Below, piece by piece: positions 24,376-33,171 of a DNA stretch of 51,888 nucleotides. Position 1 is the stretch's first letter. The number at the start of each line of letters is the position of its first letter. Source of the stretch: Alphaproteobacteria bacterium (GTDB lineage: Bacteria; Pseudomonadota; Alphaproteobacteria; Rhizobiales; Xanthobacteraceae); the NCBI GenBank assembly GCA_026400395.1, contig JAPLPD010000146.1, positions 1 to 51,888 on the forward strand. Reading direction: 5' to 3'. The position numbers and the translations under genes are program-made. Below the pieces are notes generated by a model. The model was not told the origin of the DNA. It did not search any database and saw only the letters and a list, made by a program, of their open reading frames with translations.

Positions 24376-24786
24376 CTAGGCGGCGGAACCCACGGCTGCG
24401 TCGAAGCGCTGCCGCGCGTCCTGGATCGCGGCGCGGTTCTGCCGCGCCCACAGGCCGATGCCGCTGACCGGCTCCAGCAGCGAGCGGCCGAGCTTGGTCA
24501 GTTCGTAATCGACCCGCGGCGGCACCGTCGGAAACACCGTGCGGGTGACCAGGCCGTCGCGTTCCAGCCCGCGCAGGGTCAGCGTGAGCATCCGCTGCGA
24601 GATGCTGCCCAGCGAGCGACGGATTTCGTTAAAGCGCCTGCTGCCGTTGCCGAGTTCGCTGACCACCAGAATGGTCCATTTGTCGCCGACCCGGGACAGA
24701 ACCTCGCTGACCGCCCGGCAATCCTCGGGCACATGCAGGTTTCCCGGTATCACCGATGTGCCTTCTTGCCTGCGCCGAGCGGTCAT
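24376..24786 (-). CDS. HxlR-family transcriptional regulator
   Basis: This 136-residue winged-helix protein has the HxlR core: CRAVSEVLSRVGDKWTILVV, the GSRRFNEIRRSLGSISQRML recognition helix region, LRGLERDGLVTRTVF and the wing VPPRVDYELTKLGRSL. The conserved Cys at the start of the core (ED-CRAV) is the redox-sensitive residue in related QorR/YodB-type regulators. It is divergent from the FMN-reductase gene across 51 bases, a frequent arrangement in which the regulator controls the reductase in response to thiol-reactive quinones or aldehydes. The inference about signal rests on the family only. Confidence 0.9.
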   Translation of the reverse strand: MTARRRQEGTSVIPGNLHVPEDCRAVSEVLSRVGDKWTILVVSELGNGSRRFNEIRRSLGSISQRMLTLTLRGLERDGLVTRTVFPTVPPRVDYELTKLGRSLLEPVSGIGLWARQNRAAIQDARQRFDAAVGSAA

Positions 24787-24837
24787 TTATCTATCCTCAG
24801 TAACAAATCATAACCACCAACAGAAGGTAACATTCCA
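24787..24837. promoter_or_regulatory. Divergent promoter/operator region between HxlR and FMN reductase
   Basis: These 51 bases are markedly AT-rich compared with the surroundings and contain two GTAAC words (near 24800 and 24827) and the AT-rich AACAAATCATAACC between them. An AAGG ribosome-binding site for the reductase is at 24824-24827. HxlR proteins usually bind such short divergent regions; the exact operator is not resolved. Confidence 0.45.
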
Positions 24838-25350
24838 ATGGCTCAATTCAAGGTCGCTGTGGTCGTCGGCAGCACCCGCCGCGAATCCATCAATCGCAAT
24901 TCCGAGATCGCCGACCTGCCGCTCTACAACCAGGACAACGAGGGCAATCTCCCGGCCAGCGTCGTCCGGTTCAAGGCCGAGCTTGCCGCCGCCGACGGCG
25001 TGCTGTTCGTGACGCCGGAGCACAGCCGCTCGATCCCGGCGGCGCTGAAGAACGCCATCGATTGGGGCGCGCGGCCGTGGGGCAAGAACTCGTGGGCCGG
25101 CAAGGTCGCCGCCGTCACCGGCGCATCGCCGGGGGCGATCAGCACGGCGCTGGCGCAGCAGCACCTGCGGCAGATCCTCGGTGCGCAAGGTGTTGTCCTC
25201 GCTGGCGGCGAAGCATACCTGCAGTTCAAGACGGATTTGATCGACGCGAACCACGGGGTGACCGATGAAGGCACGCGGGGATTCCTCAAGTCCTTCCTCG
25301 ATCAGTTCGCGGTGCTGGTCGGCAAGCTCGCCGCGCCGGTCAAGGCATAG
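24838..25350 (+). CDS. NADPH-dependent FMN reductase-like flavoprotein with an internal deletion
   Basis: The 170-residue product matches the flavodoxin-like FMN_red family (VAVVVGSTRRES at the N-terminus, LLFVTPEHSRSIPAALKNAI-type loop, QQHLRQILGAQGVV later). Family members have about 20-25 more residues between the RRESxNR motif and EIADLPLYNQD, forming the first helix of the flavodoxin fold. Here INRNSEIADL joins them directly in frame. The FMN phosphate loop GSTRRES remains, but loss of the first helix should damage folding. It may be a pseudogene that still reads open. It is divergent from the HxlR gene and followed by a pirin gene. Confidence 0.78.
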   Translation: MAQFKVAVVVGSTRRESINRNSEIADLPLYNQDNEGNLPASVVRFKAELAAADGVLFVTPEHSRSIPAALKNAIDWGARPWGKNSWAGKVAAVTGASPGAISTALAQQHLRQILGAQGVVLAGGEAYLQFKTDLIDANHGVTDEGTRGFLKSFLDQFAVLVGKLAAPVKA

Positions 25351-25415
25351 ATCGAAGTCGCAACTCTGAATGATGGGATCGCCACCCTGAGGTTGGCCGG
25401 TCCGGAAAGGTGAAC

Positions 25416-26321
25416 ATGTCCATTCGTCCTGTGAAGAAGATCATCGAATCCAAGCCGACGATGGAAGGCGCCGGCGTGCATCTGCGCCGCGCCTTCGGCT
25501 TCGGCGACACCATGGAGTTCGACCCGTTCCTGCTGCTCGACGATTTCCGCAACGACAATCCCGAGCAGTACAAGGCGGGCTTCCCCTGGCATCCGCATCG
25601 CGGCATCGAGACGATCACGTATGTGCTGGCCGGTGAGGTCGAGCATGGCGACAGCCTGGGCAACCGCGGCCTGATGGGGCCGGGCGACGTCCAGTGGATG
25701 ACCGCCGGCCGCGGCATCATGCACCAGGAGATGCCGAAGGGTGACGCCCAGGGCCGCATGCACGGCTTCCAGCTTTGGGCCAACCTGCCGAAGTCGCTGA
25801 AGATGACCGAGCCGCGCTACCAGGACATCAAGGCCGCCGAGATTCCGGAGGTCATCGACGACGACGGCACCAAGGTGCGCGTCATCACCGGCGATTTCTG
25901 GGGCAAGCGGGGTCCGGTCGAGGGCGTCGCGGCGGATCCGCGCTATCTCGACATCTCGGTGCCGCCCGGCAAGCGCAAGACCTTCAAGGTCGAGGTCGAC
26001 CGGCACGCCTTTGCCTACATCTTCGCGGGCTCCGGCGCCTTCGTTTCGGCATCGGCGCCGTTCGGCGTGCTGACCGAGAAGGAGGTCAATGGCCAGGAGA
26101 TCAAGCTCCGCGAGCAGACCGGAAACCGTTCGCTGGTCGTGTTCGACAGCGGCGACGAGGTGACGATACAGGCTGGCGAGCAGGGCATTCGTTTCCTGCT
26201 GGTGTCCGGCAAGCCGATCGAGGAGCCGGTCGCCTGGCACGGGCCGATCGTGATGAACACGCAGGCCGAACTGAATCAGGCGGTAAGCGAACTGCGCAGC
26301 GGCACATTCATCAAGCAGTAG
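25416..26321 (+). CDS. Pirin family protein
   Basis: This 301-residue bicupin has the pirin N-terminal metal site: His59, His61 (WHPHRGIETITYVL), His103 and Glu105 (IMHQEMP). The core motif GPGDVQWMTAGRG precedes the second pair, and the C-terminal Pirin_C cupin starts around residue 175. Some bacterial pirins have quercetinase activity; others bind regulators. The start is the ATG at 25416, six bases after GGAAAGG, rather than the GTG at 25410. The gene follows the FMN-reductase gene by 65 bases and may be under the same HxlR control. Confidence 0.9.
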   Translation: MSIRPVKKIIESKPTMEGAGVHLRRAFGFGDTMEFDPFLLLDDFRNDNPEQYKAGFPWHPHRGIETITYVLAGEVEHGDSLGNRGLMGPGDVQWMTAGRGIMHQEMPKGDAQGRMHGFQLWANLPKSLKMTEPRYQDIKAAEIPEVIDDDGTKVRVITGDFWGKRGPVEGVAADPRYLDISVPPGKRKTFKVEVDRHAFAYIFAGSGAFVSASAPFGVLTEKEVNGQEIKLREQTGNRSLVVFDSGDEVTIQAGEQGIRFLLVSGKPIEEPVAWHGPIVMNTQAELNQAVSELRSGTFIKQ

Positions 26322-26387
26322 CAGCGGGCGCCGGGCGGCGGAGTGTGGTGCACGGTTGTGCAACACATTGCGCGCGCCCTGCCGCCG

Positions 26388-27528
26388 TCACGGCGGGGAG
26401 CTGCGGCAGGTCTGTTCGAGGTTGCGCACGGGCGCCAGCAGGCGCTCGGCGCGGCGTTCGACGGTAACCCACAACACCGCATCCGGGCGGACCTTCGCGA
26501 CTACCGCGCCGTCCATGTCGGAGTTGACGTGGCGATGCACCTCGGCGAAGTGCATGCGCCATGAACGGCGCGATCTGGTTGCCGAACGAATCCCCGAACA
26601 GCAGCAGCCGGCCTTTGCCCTCCGGGTTGCGGGCGAGATAGTCCCGGTGCGAAAGCTGGCTCTCCCGCACCCAGTCCGGATGGATGATCTGCGTGTACTC
26701 GTCCTGGAACCGCCACGGCGAAAGCAGCACGCGCATCGCCATATCGCCGCCGGAATAGGAAATCTTGGAGAATGTTTGGGCGCCGAACGCCGCGCGGCCG
26801 GGATGGGCGACCGCCGTGAGTTGTGAGAGGCGATCATACGCCGCCCGATAGCCGTAATAGGCGCCGAGGCCGTTCCAATGGCTTTCCGTCTTGGGAAACA
26901 GAAGATCCGGCGTGTGGCGGCGCTTGGCGTCGCGCAACATCGGGCGAGGATCGACGATCATGTCCCGCACCGGCGCGCTCAGGCTCTCCAGCATCACGTC
27001 GAGCCGCGTCTTGGGCGGCGTGGTGCCCGCGTCGAGGACGAATTCTCCGTAGATGCTCTGCTTGTTCGGCGCGATCATCACCGCCAGCGGAATGTGGCAA
27101 GCGGCGAAACGCTCGCGGATCGCCAGCATCTGCGTCTCGATGCGCTGAATCTCCGCCAGCTTGAAGCGAAGCCGGCCGCGCACGTCGGCCATCGTCGCTG
27201 GCGTGGATTCGGCGTTGTCGGTCCAGAACATCCAGCCGTCGCGCCCGAAGAAGATGTGCTTGTCGATCGGGCGCTGCAGCCCATCGACGTGCAGGCGGCT
27301 CGCCAGATAGATCAGCGGATAGCGAAGCCCGACCCGGTCGGCGAACCATTGGTCGAACTCCTTGTAGATCGCGGGCGTGAAGCGGAAGGGGCGCGGCGCC
27401 TTTGGGCGGATCGCGATTTCGCCGCGCCCCAGCCAGGGGCCGTCGAACGTGAACAGGACGACGGGCAGCAGCGAGATCGTCAGGAAGACGGCGGTGGTCA
27501 ATGCTGCACTGATTGATCGACGGCTCAT
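26388..27528 (-). pseudogene. AlgX/AlgJ-like SGNH acetyltransferase, frameshifted after the catalytic Ser
   Basis: The restored product is about 379 residues: an N-terminal membrane anchor (ALTTAVFLTISLLPVVLF), the FFGRDGWMFW motif near residue 95, the Asx-x-His motif in the form TESHWNG (Glu215, His217, where AlgX/AlgJ normally have Asp) and the nucleophile motif FGDSFGNQ (Ser314). After APFMA the frame is broken: the downstream reading MHFAEVHRHVNSDMDGAVVA, RPDAVLWVTVERRAERLL continues the family in another frame to a stop at 26388. An extra base near 26556-26560 (GCGCC) accounts for it. Such proteins O-acetylate exopolysaccharide in the periplasm, with an MBOAT protein delivering the acetyl group; that gene lies four bases upstream. 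Confidence 0.82.
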
Positions 27529-27532
27529 GGTG

Positions 27533-28963
27533 CTAGAACCGGAAATAAATGAACGGGTTGTTCTGCTCGATCGTCATGGTGGCCAGGCTGAGCACCATGA
27601 CAATGGCGACATATGCCGCGCGGGCAACGCCCTGCGTGGTTTCTCCGGTGCGATCCGCGGATTGCGCGAACCAGGTCTTGGCGCGCGGCCACACCGGATA
27701 GGAGAACAGCGCGGCCATCACGATCAGCATCATCGTCGGAGCCGGCACCTGGGCGAGTTCGGTCAGCATCGTCTGCGATCCAGCTTGCAGGCCGAACATC
27801 CGCGACAGCATGTCGATCGCCCCGTCCAGCGTCGGCGAGCGGAAGAACGTCCAGCCGATCAGAACGACAACGAGCACGTAGATGTTCTTCGCAGCCGTCG
27901 GCAGCAGCGCAAACACCCGCTGGACGAAACTCAGCCGTTCGAACGACAGGAACAGGCCGTACCACGCGCCCCATATGATGAAATTCCAGCTCGCGCCGTG
28001 CCACGCGCCGCACAGCAGGAACACGATCCAGAGATTGCGCACAGTTTCCCAGTTGCCGCCGCGGCTGCCGCCGAGCGGCACATAGACGTAGTCGCGAAAC
28101 CACGCCGACAGCGACATATGCCAGCGCCGCCAGAAGTCCTGGACCGAAATGGCCGAGTAGGGATAGTTGAAGTTCTCCAGAAAGCGGAAGCCGAACATGC
28201 GCGCCATGCCGACTGCCATGTCCGAATAGCCGGAGAAGTCGAAGTAGATTTGCAGCGCGAAGCAGATCACGGCGAGCCACACGCCCCAGACCGGCAAGTC
28301 AGCGGGCGAGGTCGCGAACAGGTAGTCGGCGACCGAGCCGATCGGGTTGGCGATCAGCAGCTTTTTGGCTAGCCCGGTGGCGAAGCGAACGATGCCGGCT
28401 TCGACATCGGCGAGGCCAACGCTGCGCTCACCGAGTTGCGGCGCGAACGGCCGGTAGCGGATGATCGGTCCGGCAATCAACTGCGGAAAATTGATGATGT
28501 AGAGCGTGAATGCCGCGCCGGAGCGCTGCGGCTGCGCGGTGCCCCGGTAGATGTCGATCAGATACGACATGATGTGGAAGGTAATGAACGAAATGCCGAT
28601 GGGCAGCGGCACCGTGGGGTTGGGCATCGTCGCAACGCCGGCCACGTCGAGCACAACATTGAGATTGTCGATCAGGAAGTTCAGATACTTGAAGACGATC
28701 AGAACCAGCAGATTGCCGGCGAGGGAAAACGCGATCAGACGATACCTCCGCGCGGGAGCGGCATCGGCGATCGCCTGACCGAGAAAGAAATTGATTGCGA
28801 TCGACACCAGTACAAGGACAATCGCGACCTTGCCGCCCCAGACGTAGAACAGCACGCTGGCTCCGACGAGCACCAGGTTGCGGAGCGAGCGTGGCGAGAG
28901 GAAGTAGAACGCAAGCGTCGCGGGCAAGAACAGGCAGACGAACGTCAGGCTGCTGAAGACCAT
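27533..28963 (-). CDS. MBOAT family O-acyltransferase (AlgI-like)
   Basis: This 476-residue membrane protein has about ten or more hydrophobic segments and the AlgI landmarks: the N-terminal MVFSSLTFVCLFLP, PIGISFITFHIMSYLIDIYR, the QIYFDFSGYSDMAVG loop, FWRRWHMSLSAWFRDYVYVP with His282, and the catalytic-site GAWHGASWNF with His322. It moves acetyl groups across the inner membrane for sugar O-acetylation. GGAGG precedes the ATG at 28963. It heads a two-gene unit with the AlgX-like gene. With the partner frameshifted, the pathway may be incomplete unless another transferase exists. Confidence 0.9.
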   Translation of the reverse strand: MVFSSLTFVCLFLPATLAFYFLSPRSLRNLVLVGASVLFYVWGGKVAIVLVLVSIAINFFLGQAIADAAPARRYRLIAFSLAGNLLVLIVFKYLNFLIDNLNVVLDVAGVATMPNPTVPLPIGISFITFHIMSYLIDIYRGTAQPQRSGAAFTLYIINFPQLIAGPIIRYRPFAPQLGERSVGLADVEAGIVRFATGLAKKLLIANPIGSVADYLFATSPADLPVWGVWLAVICFALQIYFDFSGYSDMAVGMARMFGFRFLENFNYPYSAISVQDFWRRWHMSLSAWFRDYVYVPLGGSRGGNWETVRNLWIVFLLCGAWHGASWNFIIWGAWYGLFLSFERLSFVQRVFALLPTAAKNIYVLVVVLIGWTFFRSPTLDGAIDMLSRMFGLQAGSQTMLTELAQVPAPTMMLIVMAALFSYPVWPRAKTWFAQSADRTGETTQGVARAAYVAIVMVLSLATMTIEQNNPFIYFRF

Positions 28964-29046
28964 CCCCCTGCCTCCCATTGTCCGTTGCCGGTTGGCCGGG
29001 CAGACGTTCTACGTCCGTTGCGGCGGACGGTGATTTTGTCGGACGT

Positions 29047-29790
29047 TCATACAACTTGTTGCGGCAGAGGCAAGCGGGGCTCCACCATCGGCACCGGCTC
29101 GGTGATTTCGATGCCGTCCGCCGTGATCATGCACTTCCACGCCATCGCCTCGACGCCGCGCGCCTGCGCGCGGTCGAACGCCGCGCCGTATTTCGGATCG
29201 ATGTCGCGCGCCAGGGCAAATCGCGAGGCCGAGCCGATCTGGATCAGATAAAGCATCACCGCGCGGTGGCCCGCCGCGACCATGTCGCCCAGCTCCTCAA
29301 GGTGCTTGGCGCCTCGTTCGGTCCGCGAATCGGGAAATTCCGCAAGCCCCGGCGTCCGCATCAGATGCACATTCTTGATCTCGACGTAGCAGTGCGGCCG
29401 CGTTGCACTCTCCAGCGGGAAATCCACCCGAGAGTTCTTGCCGTATTTCACCTCGCGGTGGATCGTGTCGTACTCGGTCAGCGCCGGGATGGTGCCGGCG
29501 GCCAGTGCCGCGCCGACCAGCGGATTGGGATGGCCGGTATTGACGCCGACCACCTCCAGTCCCGCGCCGAGGTCGACCTCAATCAGCTCCCAGCTGTGCG
29601 ACAGCTTGCGGTTGGGATTGTCGGATTTCGACAGCCAGACCCGCGAGCCTGGAGCCGCCAGCCCGGTCATGGCGCCGGGGTTGGCGACGTGAGCCGTGAT
29701 TGCCGTGCCGTCGGGCAGGGTCACGTCAGCCAGGAAGCGCTTGTAGCGTTTGATCAGCGTCGCCGGAATGAGCGGGGCAGGGAAGCGCAT
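29047..29790 (-). CDS. sfsA: SfsA family DNA/RNA nuclease-like protein
   Basis: This 247-residue protein is a full-length Sfs[13 protein letters not shown] and [15 protein letters not shown] in the N-terminal OB-like part, then the nuclease-type core [41 protein letters not shown]. Motif residues Asp and Glu-x-Lys of a PD-(D/E)XK-like site are visible. E. coli SfsA was named from sugar-fermentation genetics. The gene directly follows (three bases) the Bug receptor gene on the minus strand, and a six-base-stem GC hairpin (29012-29029) separates it from the MBOAT gene. Confidence 0.93.
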   Translation of the reverse strand: MRFPAPLIPATLIKRYKRFLADVTLPDGTAITAHVANPGAMTGLAAPGSRVWLSKSDNPNRKLSHSWELIEVDLGAGLEVVGVNTGHPNPLVGAALAAGTIPALTEYDTIHREVKYGKNSRVDFPLESATRPHCYVEIKNVHLMRTPGLAEFPDSRTERGAKHLEELGDMVAAGHRAVMLYLIQIGSASRFALARDIDPKYGAAFDRAQARGVEAMAWKCMITADGIEITEPVPMVEPRLPLPQQVV

Positions 29791-29793
29791 CGG

Positions 29794-30759
29794 TCACTGC
29801 GGTTTGAAGCCTGCGCCGTTCAGAAGTCTCGCGTTGCGCTCGACTTGATCGCGAATAAAGCGTCCGAAGTCCTCCGGCGTTTCCGCGACCGGCTCGGCGC
29901 CGAGCGGATCGAGCCGCTTTTCCTCGGCGAGCTTACGGCCGGCCTCGTTGAACGCGGCGTTGAGCTTGGTGACGGTCTCCTTCGGCAACCCCTTCGGGCC
30001 GAGGAACCCGTACCATGAGTTGAATTGAAGACTCGGCATGCCGCTCTCGGCGGCGGTTGGGATATCGGGAGCCAGCGAGCTACGTTTCGTCGAAGTGATT
30101 GCCAGCGCCTTGACCTTGCCGTCGCGCGCGACCGGCAGCAGCGTGACGATCGAGTCGATCAGGAGTTGGACATGACCACCCATCACGTCGGTCAGCGCCG
30201 GGGCGGTGCCGCGGTAAGGCGTGATCGTCAGGTTGGACCGCGAAATATTGCTCAGTTCGATGGCCGCGACGTGCCCGGCGCCGCCCAGACCCGACGTTGC
30301 GATGGTCCAGTCCGCCGGATGCTCGCGCGCCGCCACCGCCACCTGGGCGAGCGACGTCGGCTCCATCTTGGTGGAAATCACTACCAGCATCGGTGATTCG
30401 CCGACTCTTGCGACCGGGGTGAAATCGTTCACCGCGTCATAGGGCACCGTATTCAGCACCACGTTGGCCATCACGTGGGTGAGTGGAACGAACAACAGTG
30501 TTGCACCATCCGGAGCCGCCTGATGGACGGCCTGTCCGCCGATGATGCCGCTGGCGCCGGCGCGGTTCTCTATGACGATCGGCTGGCCCAATATCGGCGC
30601 GGCCTTCTCGGCGAACAGACGCGCCATCACATCGACCGCCCCGCCGGCCGCGTAGGGCACGATGACCTTGATCGGCTTATCGGGGTATCCGCCCTGCGCG
30701 AGGGTGGCCACTGTGGTGGCGGCGAGGAGGCTCAGGGCGACGGTCAGGCGGCGGATCAT
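29794..30759 (-). CDS. Bug/TctC-family periplasmic solute receptor
   Basis: This 321-residue receptor opens with the signal peptide MIRRLTVALSLLAATTVATL-AQ and the core YPDKPIKVIVPYAAGGAVDV, then APDGATLLFVPL, TIATSGLGGAGH and TITPYRGTAPA. The ATG at 30759 has GGAG eight bases upstream; the frame continues open to 31176 but only as antisense of the DenD-like gene. It follows that gene by 26 bases, so it may deliver the acid that the dehydrogenase family handles. No TctAB is nearby. Confidence 0.88.
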   Translation of the reverse strand: MIRRLTVALSLLAATTVATLAQGGYPDKPIKVIVPYAAGGAVDVMARLFAEKAAPILGQPIVIENRAGASGIIGGQAVHQAAPDGATLLFVPLTHVMANVVLNTVPYDAVNDFTPVARVGESPMLVVISTKMEPTSLAQVAVAAREHPADWTIATSGLGGAGHVAAIELSNISRSNLTITPYRGTAPALTDVMGGHVQLLIDSIVTLLPVARDGKVKALAITSTKRSSLAPDIPTAAESGMPSLQFNSWYGFLGPKGLPKETVTKLNAAFNEAGRKLAEEKRLDPLGAEPVAETPEDFGRFIRDQVERNARLLNGAGFKPQ

Positions 30760-30785
30760 TTTCGACTCCGATGTACGGCAGCCGA

Positions 30786-31622
30786 TTACATCACAAACGA
30801 ACCCCCGCGGTCCTCCTCGATATGGACGCGGATGATCTCGTCGAACGAGCTTTCGGCGACGAAGCCCAGGTCGATGGCGCGGGAGGCTTCGAATCGCTGC
30901 GGCCAGCCGGCGACAATGTGTGAGACCAGTCGCGGCAATCCGGCGGCATGGATGAGAAATCCGATCGCCGAGCGCGGGCTGGCGTGGGTGTGCACCACCG
31001 CCTCGCTCACCGGAAGTTGCGCCTCCTCGCCGTTGAGCGGCTCGCGGATGATGCCCGAGAAGAATCCGGACGCGGCCTTGTTCGGTTTGCCCGGCCGCAC
31101 CACGATCGACGGCAGGCGGATGCCGACGCCTTCGAGGATGCCCTTGCGGGTATAGTCGGCGAGCATTTGCTCGCACATCGCCTTCTGCGCGCCGTAGGAG
31201 GTCAGCGGCGTCAGGTGAAAGTCGTCGGGGATCGAAGGCGGGAACGGAGCGCCAAACACCGCGATCGACGATGTGAAAACGACGCGGGGCTTGTAGCCGT
31301 CGCCGGTCTTGCGGATCGCTTCGAGCAGCGAGCGCGTGCCGTCGAGATTGACGTGATAGCCCTTCTCCAGGTTGACCTCGGCGGCCAGGTGGAAGATCAC
31401 GTCGGGCCGTTCGGAGACCGCCTTCATGGCGATGGCGGGATCGGCGAGATCGCCGGCCCGCACCTTTTCACGGTCGGAGAAGCCCGCGATTCGCGTCGGC
31501 GGGACGATGTCCATCAGCGTCAGCTTTTCGATCGGCTGCTCGTTGAGTGCCCGGTCGACCACCAGTCGTTCGACCAGTTTACGGCCGATCATGCCCGCCG
31601 CGCCGGTGATGAGAATATGCAT
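30786..31622 (-). CDS. DenD-like NAD-dependent sugar-acid dehydrogenase with an internal deletion
   Basis: The 278-residue product is an extended SDR: Rossmann loop ITGAAGMIGRKL at residues 5-16, VIFHLAAEVN, active-site Ser and YxxxK in TSYGAQKAMCEQML. It resembles D-erythronate dehydrogenase (DenD), usually around 320-330 residues. Here the sequence goes from SAIGFLIHAAGL almost directly to PRLVSHIVAGWPQRFEASRA; about 45-50 residues, normally covering the substrate-domain stretch with a TVGEQI-type helix, are absent without breaking the frame. The catalytic Tyr and Lys remain, yet substrate binding should be impaired. It is the first gene of a minus-strand set with the Bug receptor and sfsA. 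Confidence 0.8.
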   Translation of the reverse strand: MHILITGAAGMIGRKLVERLVVDRALNEQPIEKLTLMDIVPPTRIAGFSDREKVRAGDLADPAIAMKAVSERPDVIFHLAAEVNLEKGYHVNLDGTRSLLEAIRKTGDGYKPRVVFTSSIAVFGAPFPPSIPDDFHLTPLTSYGAQKAMCEQMLADYTRKGILEGVGIRLPSIVVRPGKPNKAASGFFSGIIREPLNGEEAQLPVSEAVVHTHASPRSAIGFLIHAAGLPRLVSHIVAGWPQRFEASRAIDLGFVAESSFDEIIRVHIEEDRGGSFVM

Positions 31623-31645
31623 GCGCTTCTCCCGCGGCTGATTTT

Positions 31646-32326
31646 TTAAGCGTGGCCCAGCTTGGCCTTTTGCCTTCCATCCCTATCGAAATTTTCCGCC
31701 GCGAGCCAGCGCTCGAATGCGGCCTTGCGCGCCGGCCACTCGCTGTCGAGCATCGAGAAGTAGGTGGTGTCGCGGTTGCGGCCCTTAGCGATTATATGTT
31801 GCCGCAGCACGCCCTCCAGCGTGAAGCCGTAACGGAGCGCCGCGCGGTGCGACGGCGCGTTGAGCGCGTTGCATTTCCACTCGTAGCGCCGGTAGCCGAG
31901 CGTTTCGAACACGTAACGCGCCAGCAGGTACTGTGCTTCGGTGGCGAGCGGCGTGCGCTGCAGCACGGGCGAATAGACAACGTGTCCGACCTCGACCACG
32001 CGCATCGCCGGGCGAATTTCCATCAGCGTCAAAATGCCGACGGCGCGGCCGGACGGCTCGACGATGGCATAGGAGTAGGGATCGTCGAGCGGCAGGCGGC
32101 TGCCGATCCAGGCCGAAAAGGCGGAGAAATCGGCGAACGGCCCGTACGACGACATATAAGTCCAGATCCGGTCGTCGTCCTTGACGGCCTCCCAGAGCGA
32201 AGCGTCGTGATGCTGCGCCAGCCGTTCGACGTGGCCAAAGTGGCCCTGAAGGGTGGCAGGGCCGGGCGACTGCGCCGGCGTGGCATCGACCGGCGGGCCG
32301 ACCGGCAGCGGAGCGGGTGCGGTCAT
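31646..32326 (-). CDS. GNAT acetyltransferase, RimJ/RimL-like
   Basis: This 226-residue protein has a Pro-rich start (MTAPAPLPVGPPVDATPAQS) and a GNAT core: YAIVEPSGRAVGILTLMEIR, VEVGHVVYSPVLQRTPLATE, the acetyl-CoA-binding region near YLLARYVFETLGYRRYEWKC, and NAPSHRAALRYGFTLEGVLR. It acetylates an amino group, on a ribosomal protein, another protein or a small molecule. Its ATG overlaps the TGA of the preceding isocitrate-lyase-family gene (ATGA), so the two are translationally coupled. The very long frame extending back to 33460 is antisense noise. Confidence 0.88.
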   Translation of the reverse strand: MTAPAPLPVGPPVDATPAQSPGPATLQGHFGHVERLAQHHDASLWEAVKDDDRIWTYMSSYGPFADFSAFSAWIGSRLPLDDPYSYAIVEPSGRAVGILTLMEIRPAMRVVEVGHVVYSPVLQRTPLATEAQYLLARYVFETLGYRRYEWKCNALNAPSHRAALRYGFTLEGVLRQHIIAKGRNRDTTYFSMLDSEWPARKAAFERWLAAENFDRDGRQKAKLGHA

Positions 32327-33171
32327 CAGAAGGTCTTGCGGTCGTCGCCGAAGAACTTGTTCAACTCGGCGTTGTTGACCACCCCGGCAAAGCTGTCGAA
32401 CTTGCCTTCGGTGGCGATGGCCCGCGCCGACTTGATGAATGCGTCCATCGCCACCCGCGCCAGCGTGCCGCCGACGCTGATCCGCCGCACGCCCAGATTG
32501 GCGAGATCGTTCACGGTGTAACCGAGCGCGCCCAGGTTGAGGAAGTTGATCGCCCGGCCGCCGACCGCCTTGACGGTGGCCTCGATGTGCTCGCGGGTCT
32601 TGATGCCCGGCGCATAGAGGCAATCGGCGCCGGCGTCGGCGAACGCCTTCAGCCGGCGGACGGTCTCGTCGATGTCCGGACGCCCGCGGATGAAGCCTTC
32701 GGTGCGCGCGGTGAACACCACGTCGGCGCCGGCCTTGTCGATCGCTATGCGCGCGGCTTTCACGCGGGCCAGCGCCGCATCGAATTCGTAAAGCGGCGTT
32801 GCCGACTGCTGCGGCGAATCCTCGATCGACAATCCCGCCACGCCGGTTGCGATGCAGCGCGTGACGTTCTCGGCGACCGTGTCCGGGTCGTCGGCAAAGC
32901 CGTTCTCGAAGTCGGCGTTGAGCGGGATGTCGGTCGCGGCGGCCAGTTCCTTGTAGTGAACCAGCACCTCGTCGATGCCTTGCGCGCCGTCGGGAAAGCC
33001 CTCGGAGTGGGCGTGGCCGGAGCTGGTGGTCGCCAGCGCCTTGAAGCCGAGTCCCAGGAGATAGCGTGCGCTGCCGACATTCCACGGATTGGGGATGACG
33101 AAACAGCCGGACTTGTGCAGTTCGTGAAAGGTCTTTCGCTTGTCGGCGGTGGACGGGCGGGCGGATGGCAT
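32326..33171 (-). CDS. Isocitrate lyase / PEP mutase family protein
   Basis: This 281-residue TIM-barrel protein has the family pattern: FVIPNPWNVGSARYL, TTSSGHAHSEGFPDGAQG, IPLNADFENGFADD with the Mg-binding Asp, GLSIEDSP and FTARTEGFIRG. The canonical KKCGH loop of isocitrate lyases is missing, so oxaloacetate-decarboxylase or carboxyphosphonoenolpyruvate-type chemistry, or C-C cleavage of a methyl-malate-like acid, is more likely. The ATG at 33171 has GGGAG seven bases upstream. Its stop overlaps the GNAT start. It is divergent from the FMN oxidase at 33276. Confidence 0.87.
   Translation of the reverse strand: MPSARPSTADKRKTFHELHKSGCFVIPNPWNVGSARYLLGLGFKALATTSSGHAHSEGFPDGAQGIDEVLVHYKELAAATDIPLNADFENGFADDPDTVAENVTRCIATGVAGLSIEDSPQQSATPLYEFDAALARVKAARIAIDKAGADVVFTARTEGFIRGRPDIDETVRRLKAFADAGADCLYAPGIKTREHIEATVKAVGGRAINFLNLGALGYTVNDLANLGVRRISVGGTLARVAMDAFIKSARAIATEGKFDSFAGVVNNAELNKFFGDDRKTF

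Noticed and set aside
27377-28372. A 331-codon plus-strand frame across the AlgX-like/MBOAT pair
   Set aside because: It is antisense to the well-supported MBOAT gene, rich in Arg, His and Gln, and has no ribosome-binding site or domain pattern.
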